Source of the DNA: Hydractinia symbiolongicarpus
Taxonomy: Eukaryota > Cnidaria > Hydrozoa > Anthoathecata > Hydractiniidae
Reading direction: 5' to 3'
Assembly: GCF_029227915.1 (NCBI RefSeq)
Contig: NC_079883.1
Location: 12,650,001-12,714,000, forward strand
DNA length: 64,000 nt
Under the pieces are notes generated by a model that was given only the letters and a program-made list of their open reading frames with translations, had not been told where the DNA came from and ran no database searches. Of this stretch, positions 40,093 through 49,928 are shown one piece after another (the first letter of the stretch is position 1; the number at the start of each line of letters is the position of its first letter). Position numbers and translations under genes: made by a program.

Positions 40093-40599
40093 ATTAGTAG
40101 GGGCAAATACGTGCAATTTATTTTGACGTTGTGATCAAATTTTTTTATTTAATTTCTTTGAGTTACTGACCTCTGCGATTACTGCAAACGTCAGTAACTC
40201 GACCGTACAATTTCTGGTAGTGGGGGCCTGCGTCCGCGCTCGCCCCCTCCTTAAGTCAAAATGAATGAGCTTAGAATAGTTGCGCGGCCAAATGTCGGTG
40301 GTGACTTAAACGCTAAGGTAAAACCTCGCTTGGCTGTTACGAAACGTGATTGCGATATAAGTCCTCGGAAGGCGGCGGAATTTTATTTTATTTGCCATTC
40401 CGTCAGGGTTATTGGATGATCGGCAATAGATCGAGTTTGTATGCATTTGAAAGCTCTTTTTTCTCGTGCTATCACCTGAAAATGTCGTAGGAAAATGTCA
40501 TAGGAAACACTTTCAGCAACCGCCACGTTCCTTAATTGTTATAACAAGAAATATATCACAGCGCCATTGAAATGAAAAGGCCACAAATGAAAATGAAAA

Positions 40600-40716
40600 G
40601 CCTACGACACCGGGAGTTCCCAGGCGGTCCCCCATCCAAGTACTATCCCGGCCCGACGATGCTTAATTCCGTGATCAGACGAGAACGGGTGTGTTCATCG
40701 TGGTATGGCCGTAGAC
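40600..40716 (-). rRNA. 5S rRNA copy 65
   Basis: One base shorter: cttaattcc for cttaacttcc, inside the internal control region. Confidence 0.85.
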
Positions 40717-41223
40717 ATTAGTAGGGGCAAATACGTGCAATTTATTTTGACGTTGTGATCAAATTTTTTTATTTAATTTCTTTGAGTTACTGACCTCTGC
40801 GATTACTGCAAACGTCAGAAACTCGACCGTACAATTTCTGGTAGTGGGGGCCTGCGTCCGCGCTCGCCCCCTCCTTAAGTCAAAATGAATGAGCTTAGAA
40901 TAGTTGCGCGGCCAAATGTCGGTGGTGACTTAAACGCTAAGGTAAAACCTCGCTTGGCTGTTACGAAACGTGATTGCGATATAAGTCCTCGGAAGGCGGC
41001 GGAATTTTATTTTATTTGCCATTCCGTCAGGGTTATTGGATGATCGGCAATAGATCGAGTTTGTATGCATTTGAAAGCTCTTTTTTCTCGTGCTATCACC
41101 TGAAAATGTCGTAGGAAAATGTCATAGGAAACACTTTCAACAACCGCCACGTTCGTTAATTGTTATAACAAGAAATATATCACAGCGCCATTGAAATGAA
41201 AAGGCCACAAATGAAAATGAAAA

Positions 41224-41339
41224 GCCTACGACACCGGGAGTTCCCAGGCGGGCCCATCCAAGTACTATCCCGGCCCGACGATGCTTAACTTCCGTGATCA
41301 GACGAGAACGGGTGTGTTCATCGTGGTATGGCCGTAGAC
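41224..41339 (-). rRNA. 5S rRNA copy 66
   Basis: Two bases shorter: gcgggcccatcc for gcggtcccccatcc. Possibly a pseudogene. Confidence 0.8.
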
Positions 41340-41846
41340 ATTAGTAGGGACAAATACGTGCAATTTATTTTGACGTTGTGATCAAATTTTTTTATTTAAT
41401 TTCTTTGAGTTACTGACCTCTGCGATTACTGCAAACGTCAGTAACTCGACCGTACAATTTCTGGTAGTGGGGGCCTGCGTCCGCGCTCGCCCCCTCCTTA
41501 AGTCAAAATGAATGAGCTTAGAATAGTTGCGCGGCCAAATGTCGGTGGTGACTTAAACGCTAAGGTAAAACCTCGCTTGGCTGTTACGAAACGTGATTGC
41601 GATATAAGTCCTCGGAAGGCGGCGGAATTTTATTTTATTTGCCATTCCGTCAGGGTTATTGGATGATCGGCAATAGATCGAGTTTGTATGCATTTGAAAG
41701 CTCTTTTTTCTCGTGCTATCACCTGAAAATGTCGTAGGAAAATGTCATAGGAAACACTTTCAACAACCGCCACGTTCCTTAATTGTTATAACAAGAAATA
41801 TATCACAGCGCCATTGAAATGAAAAGGCCACAAATGAAAATGAAAA

Positions 41847-41962
41847 GCCTACGACACCGGGAGTTCCCAGGCGGGCCCATCCAAGTACTATCCCGGCCCG
41901 ACGATGCTTAACTTCCGTGATCAGACGAGAACGGGTGTGTTCATCGTGGTATGGCCGTAGAC
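41847..41962 (-). rRNA. 5S rRNA copy 67
   Basis: Same two-base deletion as copy 66, so the unit was duplicated after the deletion. Confidence 0.8.
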
Positions 41963-42468
41963 ATTAGTAGGGACAAATACGTGCAATTTATTTTGACGTT
42001 GTGATCAAATTTTTTTATTTAATTTCTTTGAGTTACTGACCTCTGCGATTACTGCAAACGTCAGTAACTCGACCGTACAATTTCTGGTAGTGGGGGCCTG
42101 CGTCCGCGCTCGCCCCCTCCTTAAGTCAAAATGAATGAGCTTAGAATAGTTGCGCGGCCAAATGTCGGTGGTGACTTAAACGCTAAGGTAAAACCTCGCT
42201 TGGCTGTTACGAAACGTGATTGCGATATAAGTCCTCGGAAAGCGGCGGAATTTTATTTTATTTGCCATTCCGTCAGGGTTATTGGATGATCGGCAATAGA
42301 TCGAGTTTGTATGCATTTTGAAGCTCTTTTTCTCGTGCTATCACCTGAAAATGTCGTAGGAAAATGTCATAGGAAACACTTTCAACAACCGCCACGTTCC
42401 TTAATTGTTATAACAAGAAATATATCACAGCGCCATTGAAATGAAAAGGCAACAAATGAAAATGAAAA

Positions 42469-42586
42469 GCCTACGACACCGGGAGTTCCCAGGCGGTCCC
42501 CCATCCAAGTACTATCCCGGCCCGACGATGCTTAACTTCCGTGATCAGACGAGAACGGGTGTGTTCATCGTGGTATGGCCGTAGAC
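42469..42586 (-). rRNA. 5S rRNA copy 68
   Basis: Consensus. Confidence 0.96.
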
Positions 42587-43092
42587 ATTAGTAGGGGCAA
42601 ATACGTGCAATTTATTTTGACGTTGTGATCAAATTTTTTTATTTAATTTCTTTGAGTTACTGACCTCTGCGATTACTGCAAACGTCAGTAACTCGACCGT
42701 ACAATTTCTGGTAGTGGGGGCCTGCGTCCGCGCTCGCCCCCTCCTTAAGTCAAAATGAATGAGCTTAGAATAGTTGCGCGGCCAAATGTCGGTGGTGACT
42801 TAAACGCTAAGGTAAAACCTCGCTTGGCTGTTACGAAACGTGATTGCGATATAAGTCCTCGAAAAGCGGCGGAATTTTATTTTATTTGCCATTCCGTCAG
42901 GGTTATTGGATGATCGGCAATAGATCGAGTTTGTATGCATTTGAAAGCTCTTTTTCTCGTGCTATCACCTGAAAATGTCGTAGGAAAATGTCATAGGAAA
43001 CACTTTCAACAACCGCCACGTTCTTTAATTGTTATAACAAGAAATATATCACAGCGCCATTGAAATGAAAAGGCAACAAATGAAAATGAAAA

Positions 43093-43210
43093 GCCTACGA
43101 CACCGGGAGTTCCCAGGCGGTCCCCCATCCAAGTACTATCCCGGCCCGACGATGCTTAACTTCCGTGATCAGACGAGAACGGGTGTGTTCATCGTGGTAT
43201 GGCCGTAGAC
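43093..43210 (-). rRNA. 5S rRNA copy 69 (last)
   Basis: Consensus; 75 bp further on the array stops. Confidence 0.96.
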
Positions 43211-43369
43211 ATTAGTAGGGGCAAATACGTGCAATTTATTTTGACGTTGTGATCAAATTTTTTTATTTAATTTCTTTGAGTTACTTAGGACAAGGCGTAT
43301 GCATGGATTATCTATTAGACTTTAAGGTTATAGTTTTGTGAAAAAAACAATGTTTTTTTAAAGATGTGT

Positions 43370-43385
43370 GGCTATAAAAATAGCC
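43370..43385 (-). terminator. Histone 3' stem-loop of H2A
   Basis: Minus strand reads GGCTAT-TTTT-ATAGCC, a 6-bp stem with 4-base loop, the SLBP-bound processing signal of replication-dependent histone mRNAs. It lies 22 bp past the H2A stop codon. The bases after it (ACACATCTTT) match those after the H2B stem-loop. Confidence 0.93.
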
Positions 43386-43407
43386 GTTGTTTTCTGAGTG
43401 TAGCGGT

Positions 43408-43788
43408 TTACTTCTTCTGTCCTTTGTCGTTCTTCTTTGGGAGTAAGACAGCTTGAATGTTTGGCAAAACACCACCAGCTGCAATGGTTACACCGCTCAA
43501 AAGTTTGTTTAATTCTTCATCATTACGAACAGCCAATTGTAAATGTCTTGGAATAATCCTAGCTTTTTTGTTGTCTCTTGCTGCGGTACCAGCCAACTCC
43601 AATATCTCAGCAGATAAATATTCCAAGACGGCTGCTAAGTAAACTGGTGCTCCAGATCCAATTCGGTTTGCATAGTGCCCTCTACGAAGGAATCTATGCA
43701 CTCTACCGACTGGAAATTGAAGTCCAGCTCTTGAGGATCTTGTCTTGGCTTTAGCCTTAGCTTTTCCACCTTTTCCACGTCCAGACAT
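43408..43788 (-). CDS. Histone H2A (replication-dependent)
   Basis: Core histone of the nucleosome; dimerises with H2B. The 126-aa product begins [15 protein letters not shown], then has the H2A histone fold with [51 protein letters not shown] and [15 protein letters not shown]. The acidic-patch residues (E in [13 protein letters not shown] in RNDEE) are present. The tail ends in GQKK without an SQ motif, so it is canonical H2A, not H2A.X. No intron. It is divergent from H2B over a 284-bp shared promoter and carries a histone stem-loop, so S-phase expression is expected. Length and start agree with the family. Confidence 0.97.
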   Translation of the reverse strand: MSGRGKGGKAKAKAKTRSSRAGLQFPVGRVHRFLRRGHYANRIGSGAPVYLAAVLEYLSAEILELAGTAARDNKKARIIPRHLQLAVRNDEELNKLLSGVTIAAGGVLPNIQAVLLPKKNDKGQKK

Positions 43789-44072
43789 AACTGCGATTTG
43801 ATTTGTAAGTTAATACAAAAACGTACGAATATTTAACGTAAGTGTTAACGAAATAAACTTTACTCTTTTTTTTATCATAAAAATAGGATCGAAATCATGT
43901 TTTTTTAACCAATCATAATTAAGTATTAAACAAAAGATTTTTTTTTTAACCAATTAAATTGCGTATCGGCGTTTTCGGATCGAATTCGATCCGATTTTTT
44001 TACTTATAAACAAAAAGTTTTGACTTGCAGTTTAATGCTTATTTACAAGTTAAGTAGCAAACATTTTTAACC
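43789..44072. promoter_or_regulatory. Bidirectional H2A/H2B promoter
   Basis: The gap between divergent H2A and H2B holds two CCAAT boxes on the plus strand (43909-43913, 43950-43954), an 18-bp perfect palindrome (43976-43993, CGGATCGAA and its complement) and a TATAAA at 44005-44010, 63 bp before the H2B ATG. For H2A the minus strand has only AT-rich TATA-like candidates around 43828-43836. Confidence 0.7.
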
Positions 44073-44477
44073 ATGTCTGACGCAGCAGCTAAAGGAGGAA
44101 AACAGGCACCTAAAGTAGCCAAGAAAGGTGAAAAAAGAGCCGGCAAAAAAGGAGGAAAGATTGGTGGAACTGGTGAAAAGAAACGCAAGAGAAAGAGAAA
44201 GGAAAGTTATGCTATTTACATCTACAATGTTTTGAAACAAGTTCACCCAGATGTCGGAGTTTCAAGCAAAGCTATGAGCATCATGAACTCATTTGTCAAC
44301 GACATCTTTGAGCGCATTGCTTCCGAAGCTTCGCGTTTGGCTCTTCAAAACAAAAAGTCGACCATCTCTTCTCGTGAAATTCAAACCGCAGTACGTCTTC
44401 TCTTGCCTGGAGAACTTGCAAAACACGCAGTCAGTGAAGGAACAAAAGCCGTCACAAAATACACAAGCAGCAAGTAA
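44073..44477 (+). CDS. Histone H2B (replication-dependent)
   Basis: Core histone partner of H2A. The 134-aa product is somewhat longer than the usual 122-126 aa because of a lysine- and glycine-rich N-terminal tail ([21 protein letters not shown] and on to [11 protein letters not shown]). The fold is canonical: [60 protein letters not shown], ending AVTKYTSSK with the ubiquitylated lysine position. Single exon; start fits a TATAAA 63 bp upstream; a stem-loop follows the stop by 23 bp. Confidence 0.97.
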   Translation: MSDAAAKGGKQAPKVAKKGEKRAGKKGGKIGGTGEKKRKRKRKESYAIYIYNVLKQVHPDVGVSSKAMSIMNSFVNDIFERIASEASRLALQNKKSTISSREIQTAVRLLLPGELAKHAVSEGTKAVTKYTSSK

Positions 44478-44500
44478 ACCAACGTCTACCAAACACAAAC

Positions 44501-44516
44501 GGTCTTTTTTAAGACC
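44501..44516 (+). terminator. Histone 3' stem-loop of H2B
   Basis: GGTCTT-TTTT-AAGACC, with a different stem sequence from the H2A and H4 loops (compensated changes) but the same 6-bp/4-base geometry, followed by the same ACACATCTTT. Confidence 0.93.
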
Positions 44517-44897
44517 ACACATCTTTAAAAAAACATTTACTTGGCGTCACTACAAGTTAACCGAAGTTAATAAAACTTCTAAATAATGTGCTTAAGAACA
44601 CTAGCCTACATTTAAAATACTTCCCCATGTGTGTGTGGATTAGCTTCACTTTTCATACGTATTATTAGCTGTACTTGCAGAAAAGTCAAGTACATTGATC
44701 CATGTTATTGCTTACATTTAACTTAACCCAGCTTTACACGGAAACACTCCCAGGCAAATTAACCCTACAAAGTATTTCTAAATTTTTTTTGTGTCATATA
44801 TGACATAGTATCGTATAGCAATAAATGTAACTGTGACAAGACTTTACACATTGTGTAATTTGGAAGCGTGCACAAAGTAATGTTTTAAAAGATTTGT
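44517..44897. other. H2B-H4 tail-to-tail intergenic DNA
   Basis: AT-rich sequence between two convergent histone genes. Apart from the flanking stem-loops I see no gene, repeat or RNA in it. Confidence 0.6.
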
Positions 44898-44913
44898 GGC
44901 TATAAAAATAGCC
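44898..44913 (-). terminator. Histone 3' stem-loop of H4
   Basis: Minus strand GGCTAT-TTTT-ATAGCC, identical to the H2A loop, 24 bp past the H4 stop. Confidence 0.93.
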
Positions 44914-44937
44914 GTTTTTGTTGAGCAATGACAACGC

Positions 44938-45954
<1,017 letters not shown>

Positions 45955-46307
45955 TTTTTATTTGTAGTACGACGCAATAGTTTGCAAGAGAAGCTGCTGG
46001 AGTTTGAGGTCTTCAGCATTACATCTAGTCTGTTAATTTGGGCTTCTTCCGCGCTCGTGTTAGGATTTTCATAAAGCGTTCTTTGGTTTGCGTTGCGTAT
46101 GTCGGCTTACATCATCGACACGGCCTGTTTCCGGCTATTAGGAGCAATTCATATATTGGGCACTGCGTTTCGACTTTTTTATTAGACCACAGTAAAAAAA
46201 TTCACTCACAGAAGTCCCTTTCTTTCATGGCTACAAACACGAAGAATTCTGTCGTAAGTAAAACGAATGCGCAAGCCAAAATAACGATGGGGCGAAGTCA
46301 TAAGCAT
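45955..46307. other. Unassigned DNA after the H3 breakpoint
   Basis: Sequence that is less AT-rich than the histone spacers and has no recognisable gene. It contains a second E2F-like palindrome just upstream, TTTGGCGCGAAA at 45872-45883. Open frames here are short and match nothing I know. Confidence 0.4.
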
Positions 46308-46380
46308 GGCCCTGTTGCCCAATGGATAAGACATCTGACTACGAATCAGGGGATTCCAGGTTCGACTCCTGGCAGGGTCG
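46308..46380 (+). tRNA. tRNA-Arg (anticodon ACG)
   Basis: A 73-nt cloverleaf without intron. The acceptor stem GGCCCTG pairs with CAGGGTC (one G-U), with discriminator G. The anticodon loop is CTACGAA (anticodon ACG, reading CGU/CGC/CGA after A34 to I). The A box is near TTGCCCAATGG and the B box is GGTTCGACTCC. No T run longer than three follows closely, so termination signals are weak. A single gene, not part of a visible tRNA cluster. Confidence 0.92.
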
Positions 46381-46690
46381 CACTGTCGCATTTCGGCTGC
46401 ATGGTCTACTGTGTAACGCGCGCGCACGTTCTGGCGTAATGCGTTGATAAACGGAATGTACGCAGACATATTGGAAAGTAATATCACGCACTTAGTTTCG
46501 TCGCCTTTGTTAGCATTCATGTAAGTTACCATCCACTCGCTACAGTCGCTCTCCATCCTACGGCTAAATCAACAGCCGTGATTTTTACTATGTCGCCGTC
46601 CATCCGTACGCGGTGACAGTTGTAAGCTTTACAGTAACGTGACATGCTCCACAAGCAGTTACGGTGTGTGGACGATGCCTATCATGGCAA
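46381..46690. other. Unassigned DNA, possible eroded coding sequence on minus strand
   Basis: Minus-strand frames here look more protein-like than chance (for example a stretch containing MESDCSEWMVTYMNANKGD from 46556 and a Cys/His-containing stretch just upstream in another frame) and the base composition differs from the surrounding AT-rich DNA. I recognise no family. The open frame runs into the tRNA gene, so its end is spurious. Confidence 0.25.
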
Positions 46691-47270
46691 TTTTTATTTA
46701 TTAATTAATTTATTTATAGTTGACAAATTTACAAGAAAATGTAGCTCTGAGGCTAATTAAAGTCAACTTTAAAAACATTAAAAACAATAAATAACTGAAT
46801 ATAAAAAATCTATAAGGAATACCGTATATACCATTTTTTTTTTTAAGTATTTTAAATAATATAAATAATATGTCAAAAATATGTCAAGGCTATGTAGTGG
46901 TGGTTCCAGGAACTCAGTCAAACTTCCCAGGCAGGGGTCGAGAGAAAATAATATACAACCAGATAATAAGGCTAGAATTTTCTCATATGATACCACCCCA
47001 CCTAAACCGTCGCACCGCAAGACATGTTTAACTGAGTTCCCGCTCCACAACTGGCAAAGGAAGACAACGGGGAAACTAAAGAAAACCTAATTCAGGTATA
47101 AAAGTTTTGCATATTCTGCAAGGACAATGGTTTGGAATCCAGTTTCTTATTTTGTTTCTAAACTCAATTAAAGTACCAGCGTTCCGATACTCGTTAGGCA
47201 AAGAGTTCCAAAGCTTTAACCCAACATTAGACAGTGTTTCAAACCCATATCTCACTGAAAATATCAAAAA
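46691..47270 (-). mobile_element. 5'-truncated CR1/Jockey-like retrotransposon, 3' end only
   Basis: Minus-strand piece holding the last 63 codons of a reverse transcriptase ORF, a 3' UTR and a 3' terminal hairpin (AGTTGAC at 46718-46724 with GTCAACT at 46762-46768) followed by AT-rich tail sequence. The same hairpin and tail design ends the copy at 57317. Its 5' edge abuts element B at about 47270. I could not find a target duplication or the rest of element B on the far side. Confidence 0.7.
47076..47267 (-). pseudogene. Reverse transcriptase C-terminal fragment
   Basis: Sixty-three residues ending CPCRICKTFIPELGF-L-stop, equivalent to the CSCRLCKKYIPQIGF end of the retrotransposon at 57317-59207. 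All catalytic parts are missing by 5' truncation. Confidence 0.7.
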
Positions 47271-47563
47271 TAATCCTCGATATCGTATTCGAGCACTTCA
47301 TCCTCCTCCTCACATGCAATTGTCGCCCATGGCTTCTCTCCTGATTGCACTCTATTCAAAAGCTCATCATCGTTCAGATGTATAAACCCCTCATAGTATG
47401 CACCACCCCTAAATCTAAAATTTTCCAGACAAGTGGGACAATAACTAATGGTAGATTCTGCCTTTATGCAGCATCTCAGCACGGGTACCTTAATACTATA
47501 ATAGTTTTTTTGTTGGCCCTGTACATAGGTTTCCATTTTTTTTCTTAAAGTGTTAACTATCAT
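47264..47563 (-). pseudogene. Unrecognised Cys-containing protein, element B (3' truncated)
   Basis: About 90 residues related to the element A gene at 62124-62712. The pattern is RCCIKA, then YCPTCLENFRFR, a possible zinc-binding C-C...C-x2-C set, followed by an acidic stretch (NDDELLNRVQSGEKPWATI, then EEEDEVLEYDIED). In A the homologue continues for about 100 more residues; here it stops where the retrotransposon piece begins. The likely start is the Met near 47536 (METYVQ). I do not recognise the family. A hairpin (47548-47572) lies at its start, matching in position one in A. Confidence 0.5.
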
Positions 47564-47572
47564 TTAACACTT
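47548..47572. other. Intergenic hairpin, element B
   Basis: AAGTGTTAA and TTAACACTT flank a 7-base loop. It lies between the BRO pseudogene and the Cys-containing gene, the same slot where element A has a hairpin of unrelated sequence (62041-62069). Confidence 0.5.
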
Positions 47573-47639
47573 GAAGTGGTCACGAAAGCTTCGTCCATAG
47601 CCTTGGTGAGTAGTGTATGATATCAGGGCTTCGCCCGTC

Positions 47640-48447
47640 TACGCAGGAGCACGGGTTACAAAAAAAATCCTAGATCTCGGCAAGCTCCATCAATCTTTGA
47701 TGTGTATAATTACGACCTATTCGAAAGTGCCTTGGGCGCTCGGAATTGCAATGCATCCACGCTCTCAGAGCCAGTTGTATTGTACAATGGCATTTGGAGT
47801 TTCTGCAAAAACGATGAGTTGACCGTTGGGATGATCTGTTAACTTGTTGCGAATCTTTTGCGCTACATAGCCTTGTTGCCCACATATAGCGACATACGGA
47901 TATTCATCGCCGTTATTCTTTTGGATTATAACCATCCCGTTATCCTTTCTAGGGTCTTCAAGGTGAGGAACAGCTCGCTGTCGTAGCTCTGTGATTACTT
48001 GCGCTTGTACGGCTATCGTTCGATCTCTGTCTCTGTTTGACGATCTTTGTCCTCTAAATCGTCGTTGAGCAGAGCCAGCGCCGCTTGATTTTCTTCTACA
48101 ATTTCAGCAAGCTTGCGGACCTCTCGAGGTAAAACCTCTTCAACAACCCAATCCAAAATTGGTGCTGCTTCAGGTCTACCACACCTCAAGAGGAAGCAAT
48201 AAAGGCCTGGTTCCGTCAGTAAAACTGTATCTGGCTGGGGGTGGACAGATCTGTCCACCCTCTGAAACTCAACAACAGCGTCACCTTTCCGTATTTTGTA
48301 CTTGTTGGGAACAAGTCTCTGAATAGCTTTTACTCCAGCTTCCCGCTTATAGCCCGCGGCTCTCCAAACATCGGAGGCTACGATGCATTGACCTTTATCC
48401 CGAACACAGAATGATCGGACTTGCTTTCCTTCAAAGTAATCAACCAC
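47640..48447 (-). pseudogene. BRO-family protein (Bro-N domain), element B, frameshifted
   Basis: BRO proteins are DNA-binding proteins of large DNA viruses and phage antirepressors. Residues 1-115 of the 144-residue open frame match Bro-N: a FCVRDKGQCIVASDVWRAAGY start, LVPNKYKIRKGD, and the diagnostic LLTEPGLYCFLLRCGRPEA...WVVEEVLPREVRKL. A short linker ALALLNDDLEDKDRQ of the kind repeated in BRO proteins follows. Near 48013 the frame shifts; the C-terminal domain continues in another frame (HLEDPRKDNGMVIIQ, then DEYPYVAICGQQGY) to a stop near 47765. No ATG heads the frame; ACG two codons before GTG at 48447 may be a mutated start. A 22-bp perfect palindrome (48239-48260) lies inside the Bro-N coding sequence. 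Confidence 0.85.
48239..48260. repeat. 22-bp perfect palindrome inside the BRO gene
   Basis: GGGTGGACAGA and its exact complement TCTGTCCACCC with no spacer. It encodes part of the loop just before the TVLLTEPGLY strand of Bro-N. The element A BRO gene has an unrelated 11-bp-arm hairpin at the equivalent place. Confidence 0.8.
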
Positions 48448-48586
48448 AAGAGACGTTTTGCTTGTGAGTTTTTGGAATTCCCGGGATCATGTTGCCTGGA
48501 CGGTGCTCTTGATTTTGAAACAACATGTGCTAGTTAATGTGAACCTGTGGCTCAAATTAATACTTACCTCGTCCCCACTGCACCAT

Positions 48587-48820
48587 CTAATAGGACGAAG
48601 CCGTCGTGCTATCTATAAGTGCTCGCAGTCTACCTCGAATATCGGGGTCTCTTGTATTGCTTTCCATCCACTTGAGTCCCTCGAGAGAGATGAAGATATC
48701 GTGTGGATTGCCGTTGTTATTCCTGAACTGCTTGCGGTTTTGTTTAAAACGGGCTGGAAGGAATCTGAAAAGACGATTTATCTCAATATTTTTCATCTTG
48801 TAGTTTTGGAATAATTCCAA
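48587..48820 (-). CDS. Unrecognised 77-aa protein, element B
   Basis: Basic N-terminal half (INRLFRFLPARFKQNRKQ) then NPHDIFISLEGLKWMESNTRD and RGRLRALI. The FISLEGLK segment faintly recalls the MSV199-type domain that accompanies BRO proteins, but this is too short to be sure. It lies between the ATPase and the BRO gene, where element A has the coiled-coil/TM protein instead; the two are not alike. It ends in a normal stop. It could be a fragment of a longer gene. Confidence 0.4.
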   Translation of the reverse strand: MELFQNYKMKNIEINRLFRFLPARFKQNRKQFRNNNGNPHDIFISLEGLKWMESNTRDPDIRGRLRALIDSTTASSY

Positions 48821-48841
48821 CCAGGTTGCTTGGGACAGAAC

Positions 48842-49313
48842 TCAAAACATTTTCCAAGTCCTGGGGTGCTCAAGTCTGATCCAAAGGCAAGCGTGCTTTG
48901 ACTTTTTCAGCTGAGCCTTGATGTTTTCCCAGTCGCTGATCATATTGGTTTCCTCGTCGATTAATTTCAAATCCGATCGTTCGTGGGGGTACCGCATGAA
49001 CAACTGCTTTTTTTGCCTTCGAAGGTTCTTCGGGATGGCCGTGTAGCTTTGAGTGAGTAGCCAGAGACTGTGCTTGCGATGTCTGCCACTGATTGCAGAA
49101 ATACGTAGTCATCCCTCCATAGCGAGGATCTCTCTTGATAGGTCTTGTTCCAACGGATTGTAGGGCAGAGAATGACAATGTTGTCGAAATGCTGCCTATA
49201 CTCGTTCTCAATCAAATCCAGGACACGCTGCGTCTTGCCATAGCTTGTCGGTCCAGTAAAGATTGCTGTATGCGGGTCTTTGACAATGACAATGGCCGTC
49301 CTCTATATCCATC
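48842..49313 (-). pseudogene. Polinton-type packaging ATPase, element B, internally deleted
   Basis: FtsK/HerA (A32-like) packaging ATPases load viral genomes into capsids. The frame has Walker A as FTGPTSYGKT (about 49231-49260), then NEYRQHFDNIVILCPTIRWN and WRDDYVFLQ. It then jumps, in another frame, to a segment equivalent to HRKHSLWLLTQSYTAIPK and to the C-terminal HPRTWKMF. The stretch holding Walker B, present in element A as LFIVDDLI, is missing, so this is an internal deletion with a frameshift. The upstream edge is fused by another deletion to the short hydrophobic gene before it. Unlike A, the Walker A glycine is kept. Confidence 0.75.
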
Positions 49314-49441
49314 TTGGCCCCTGGTCTAGAAACTCCCAGAGCCTTTTTCGCGCCTAGCGCCAAGACAATAGTATACCATACTAATCTGACGGCTTCCCAC
49401 AGGGAATCGACGACTTCTTTCTCATACTCTTTGCTGCTCAT
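49208..49441 (-). pseudogene. Short hydrophobic protein, element B, fused by deletion to the ATPase start
   Basis: About the first 48 residues (MSSKEYEKEVVDSLWEAV, then TIVLALGAKKALGVSRPGAK) are homologous to the 83-aa protein of element A at 52305-52556. After the K-M-D-I-E-D position the frame runs out of register through the ATPase Walker A region, so the C-terminal third has been lost. The start sits in ATAATAAATGAGC, the AATAAATG context common in this element. Function unknown; one hydrophobic segment suggests membrane association. Confidence 0.6.
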
Positions 49442-49444
49442 TTA

Positions 49445-49819
49445 TTATAGGTTATCGCATCTTGAAAATGTCGATATCAGGTTGACCGTGTTGCTTTGCG
49501 TGTGCTGTTGAGGCGATGGCTTTGGGGTTTCAGCAGGCTGGTGAGACGGGTCTTCCGCCGACACGGCTGCTACGGGCTTCTTACGTATGTAATAAAATGC
49601 CACGCAAACGGCAAGTACGGCTGCGAGACCCCCAGCGACATAGAGACTGTCCGGGAACTTGTGAGGACCTGCGATAGGTTCCTGACCCTCTTGCAAAGTA
49701 CTTTTGCCCAAGTTCTTCTGTAGGTCAGCCTTGTTCTTGCGATTCCATTCAGCAAGTCTCTTGCCAGCAGCAAGACGACCCTCATTCTTCTTGGTTATGA
49801 CTTGGTTAGATTCACTCAT
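49445..49819 (-). CDS. Single-pass membrane protein, element B (intact)
   Basis: 124 aa. The N-terminal third is basic (RLAAGKRLAEWNRKNKADL), one TM segment follows at about residues 58-78 (LYVAGGLAAVLAVCVAFYYI) bounded by RKK, then a Pro/Gln-rich tail. It is homologous to the broken genes of element A at 52571-52920 and 59276-59618, which share the RVAQGHKLAALMKKRK-type motif before the TM. Start context AAATAAATGAG. A small structural or virion-membrane role is possible, but no function is known to me. It is the only copy in the window with an undamaged frame. Confidence 0.65.
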   Translation of the reverse strand: MSESNQVITKKNEGRLAAGKRLAEWNRKNKADLQKNLGKSTLQEGQEPIAGPHKFPDSLYVAGGLAAVLAVCVAFYYIRKKPVAAVSAEDPSHQPAETPKPSPQQHTQSNTVNLISTFSRCDNL

Positions 49820-49928
49820 TTATTTGTAAGTCGTGAGACCTTGTAAAAATAGTGTTTTAAACAAGCTTGGGCTAAAAATTAAGTTTTGAGCTTTACAAAA
49901 TGTAGTGAGCGCAGGCTCTTCTGACGAA

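Larger units (their letters stand above)
1..43285. repeat. Tandem array of 69 units (about 625 bp), 5S rRNA plus U1 3' half
   Basis: The whole stretch is one head-to-tail tandem repeat. Successive 5S genes start 623-625 bp apart except at unit 22, which holds a 122-bp insertion including its target duplication. Reading the plus strand, each unit has an AT-rich leader, a U1 snRNA 3'-half module (plus), about 350 bp of spacer, then the 5S gene (minus). The left end runs off the window; the right end stops at 43285, a few bases into what would be the next U1 module. No spacer frame stays open across units, so I see no protein gene in the array. Shared private variants show multi-unit duplication, for example units 13-16 repeated as 17-20 and units 50, 53 and 56. 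Confidence 0.97.

Noticed and set aside
1-43285. A CRISPR-like array
   Set aside because: The units are near-identical over their whole 625 bp with no variable spacers, and they contain 5S genes.
1-43285. U6, U2, U5 or tRNA genes in the 5S spacer
   Set aside because: No U6 or U2 core motifs and no B-box; only the U1 3' half is recognisable.
43457-43642. Plus-strand frame across H2A
   Set aside because: Shadow of the H2A coding strand.
44289-44586. Frames overlapping H2B on both strands
   Set aside because: Shadows of H2B; no independent features.
43370-44913. Histone downstream elements (U7-binding) after the stem-loops
   Set aside because: The following ACACATCTTT is conserved between H2A and H2B but is not a clear purine-rich U7 site, so it is noted only as flanking similarity.
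46038-46556. 133-aa plus and 116-aa minus frames across the tRNA-Arg gene
   Set aside because: Both read through the tRNA; the plus frame has no protein-like features.
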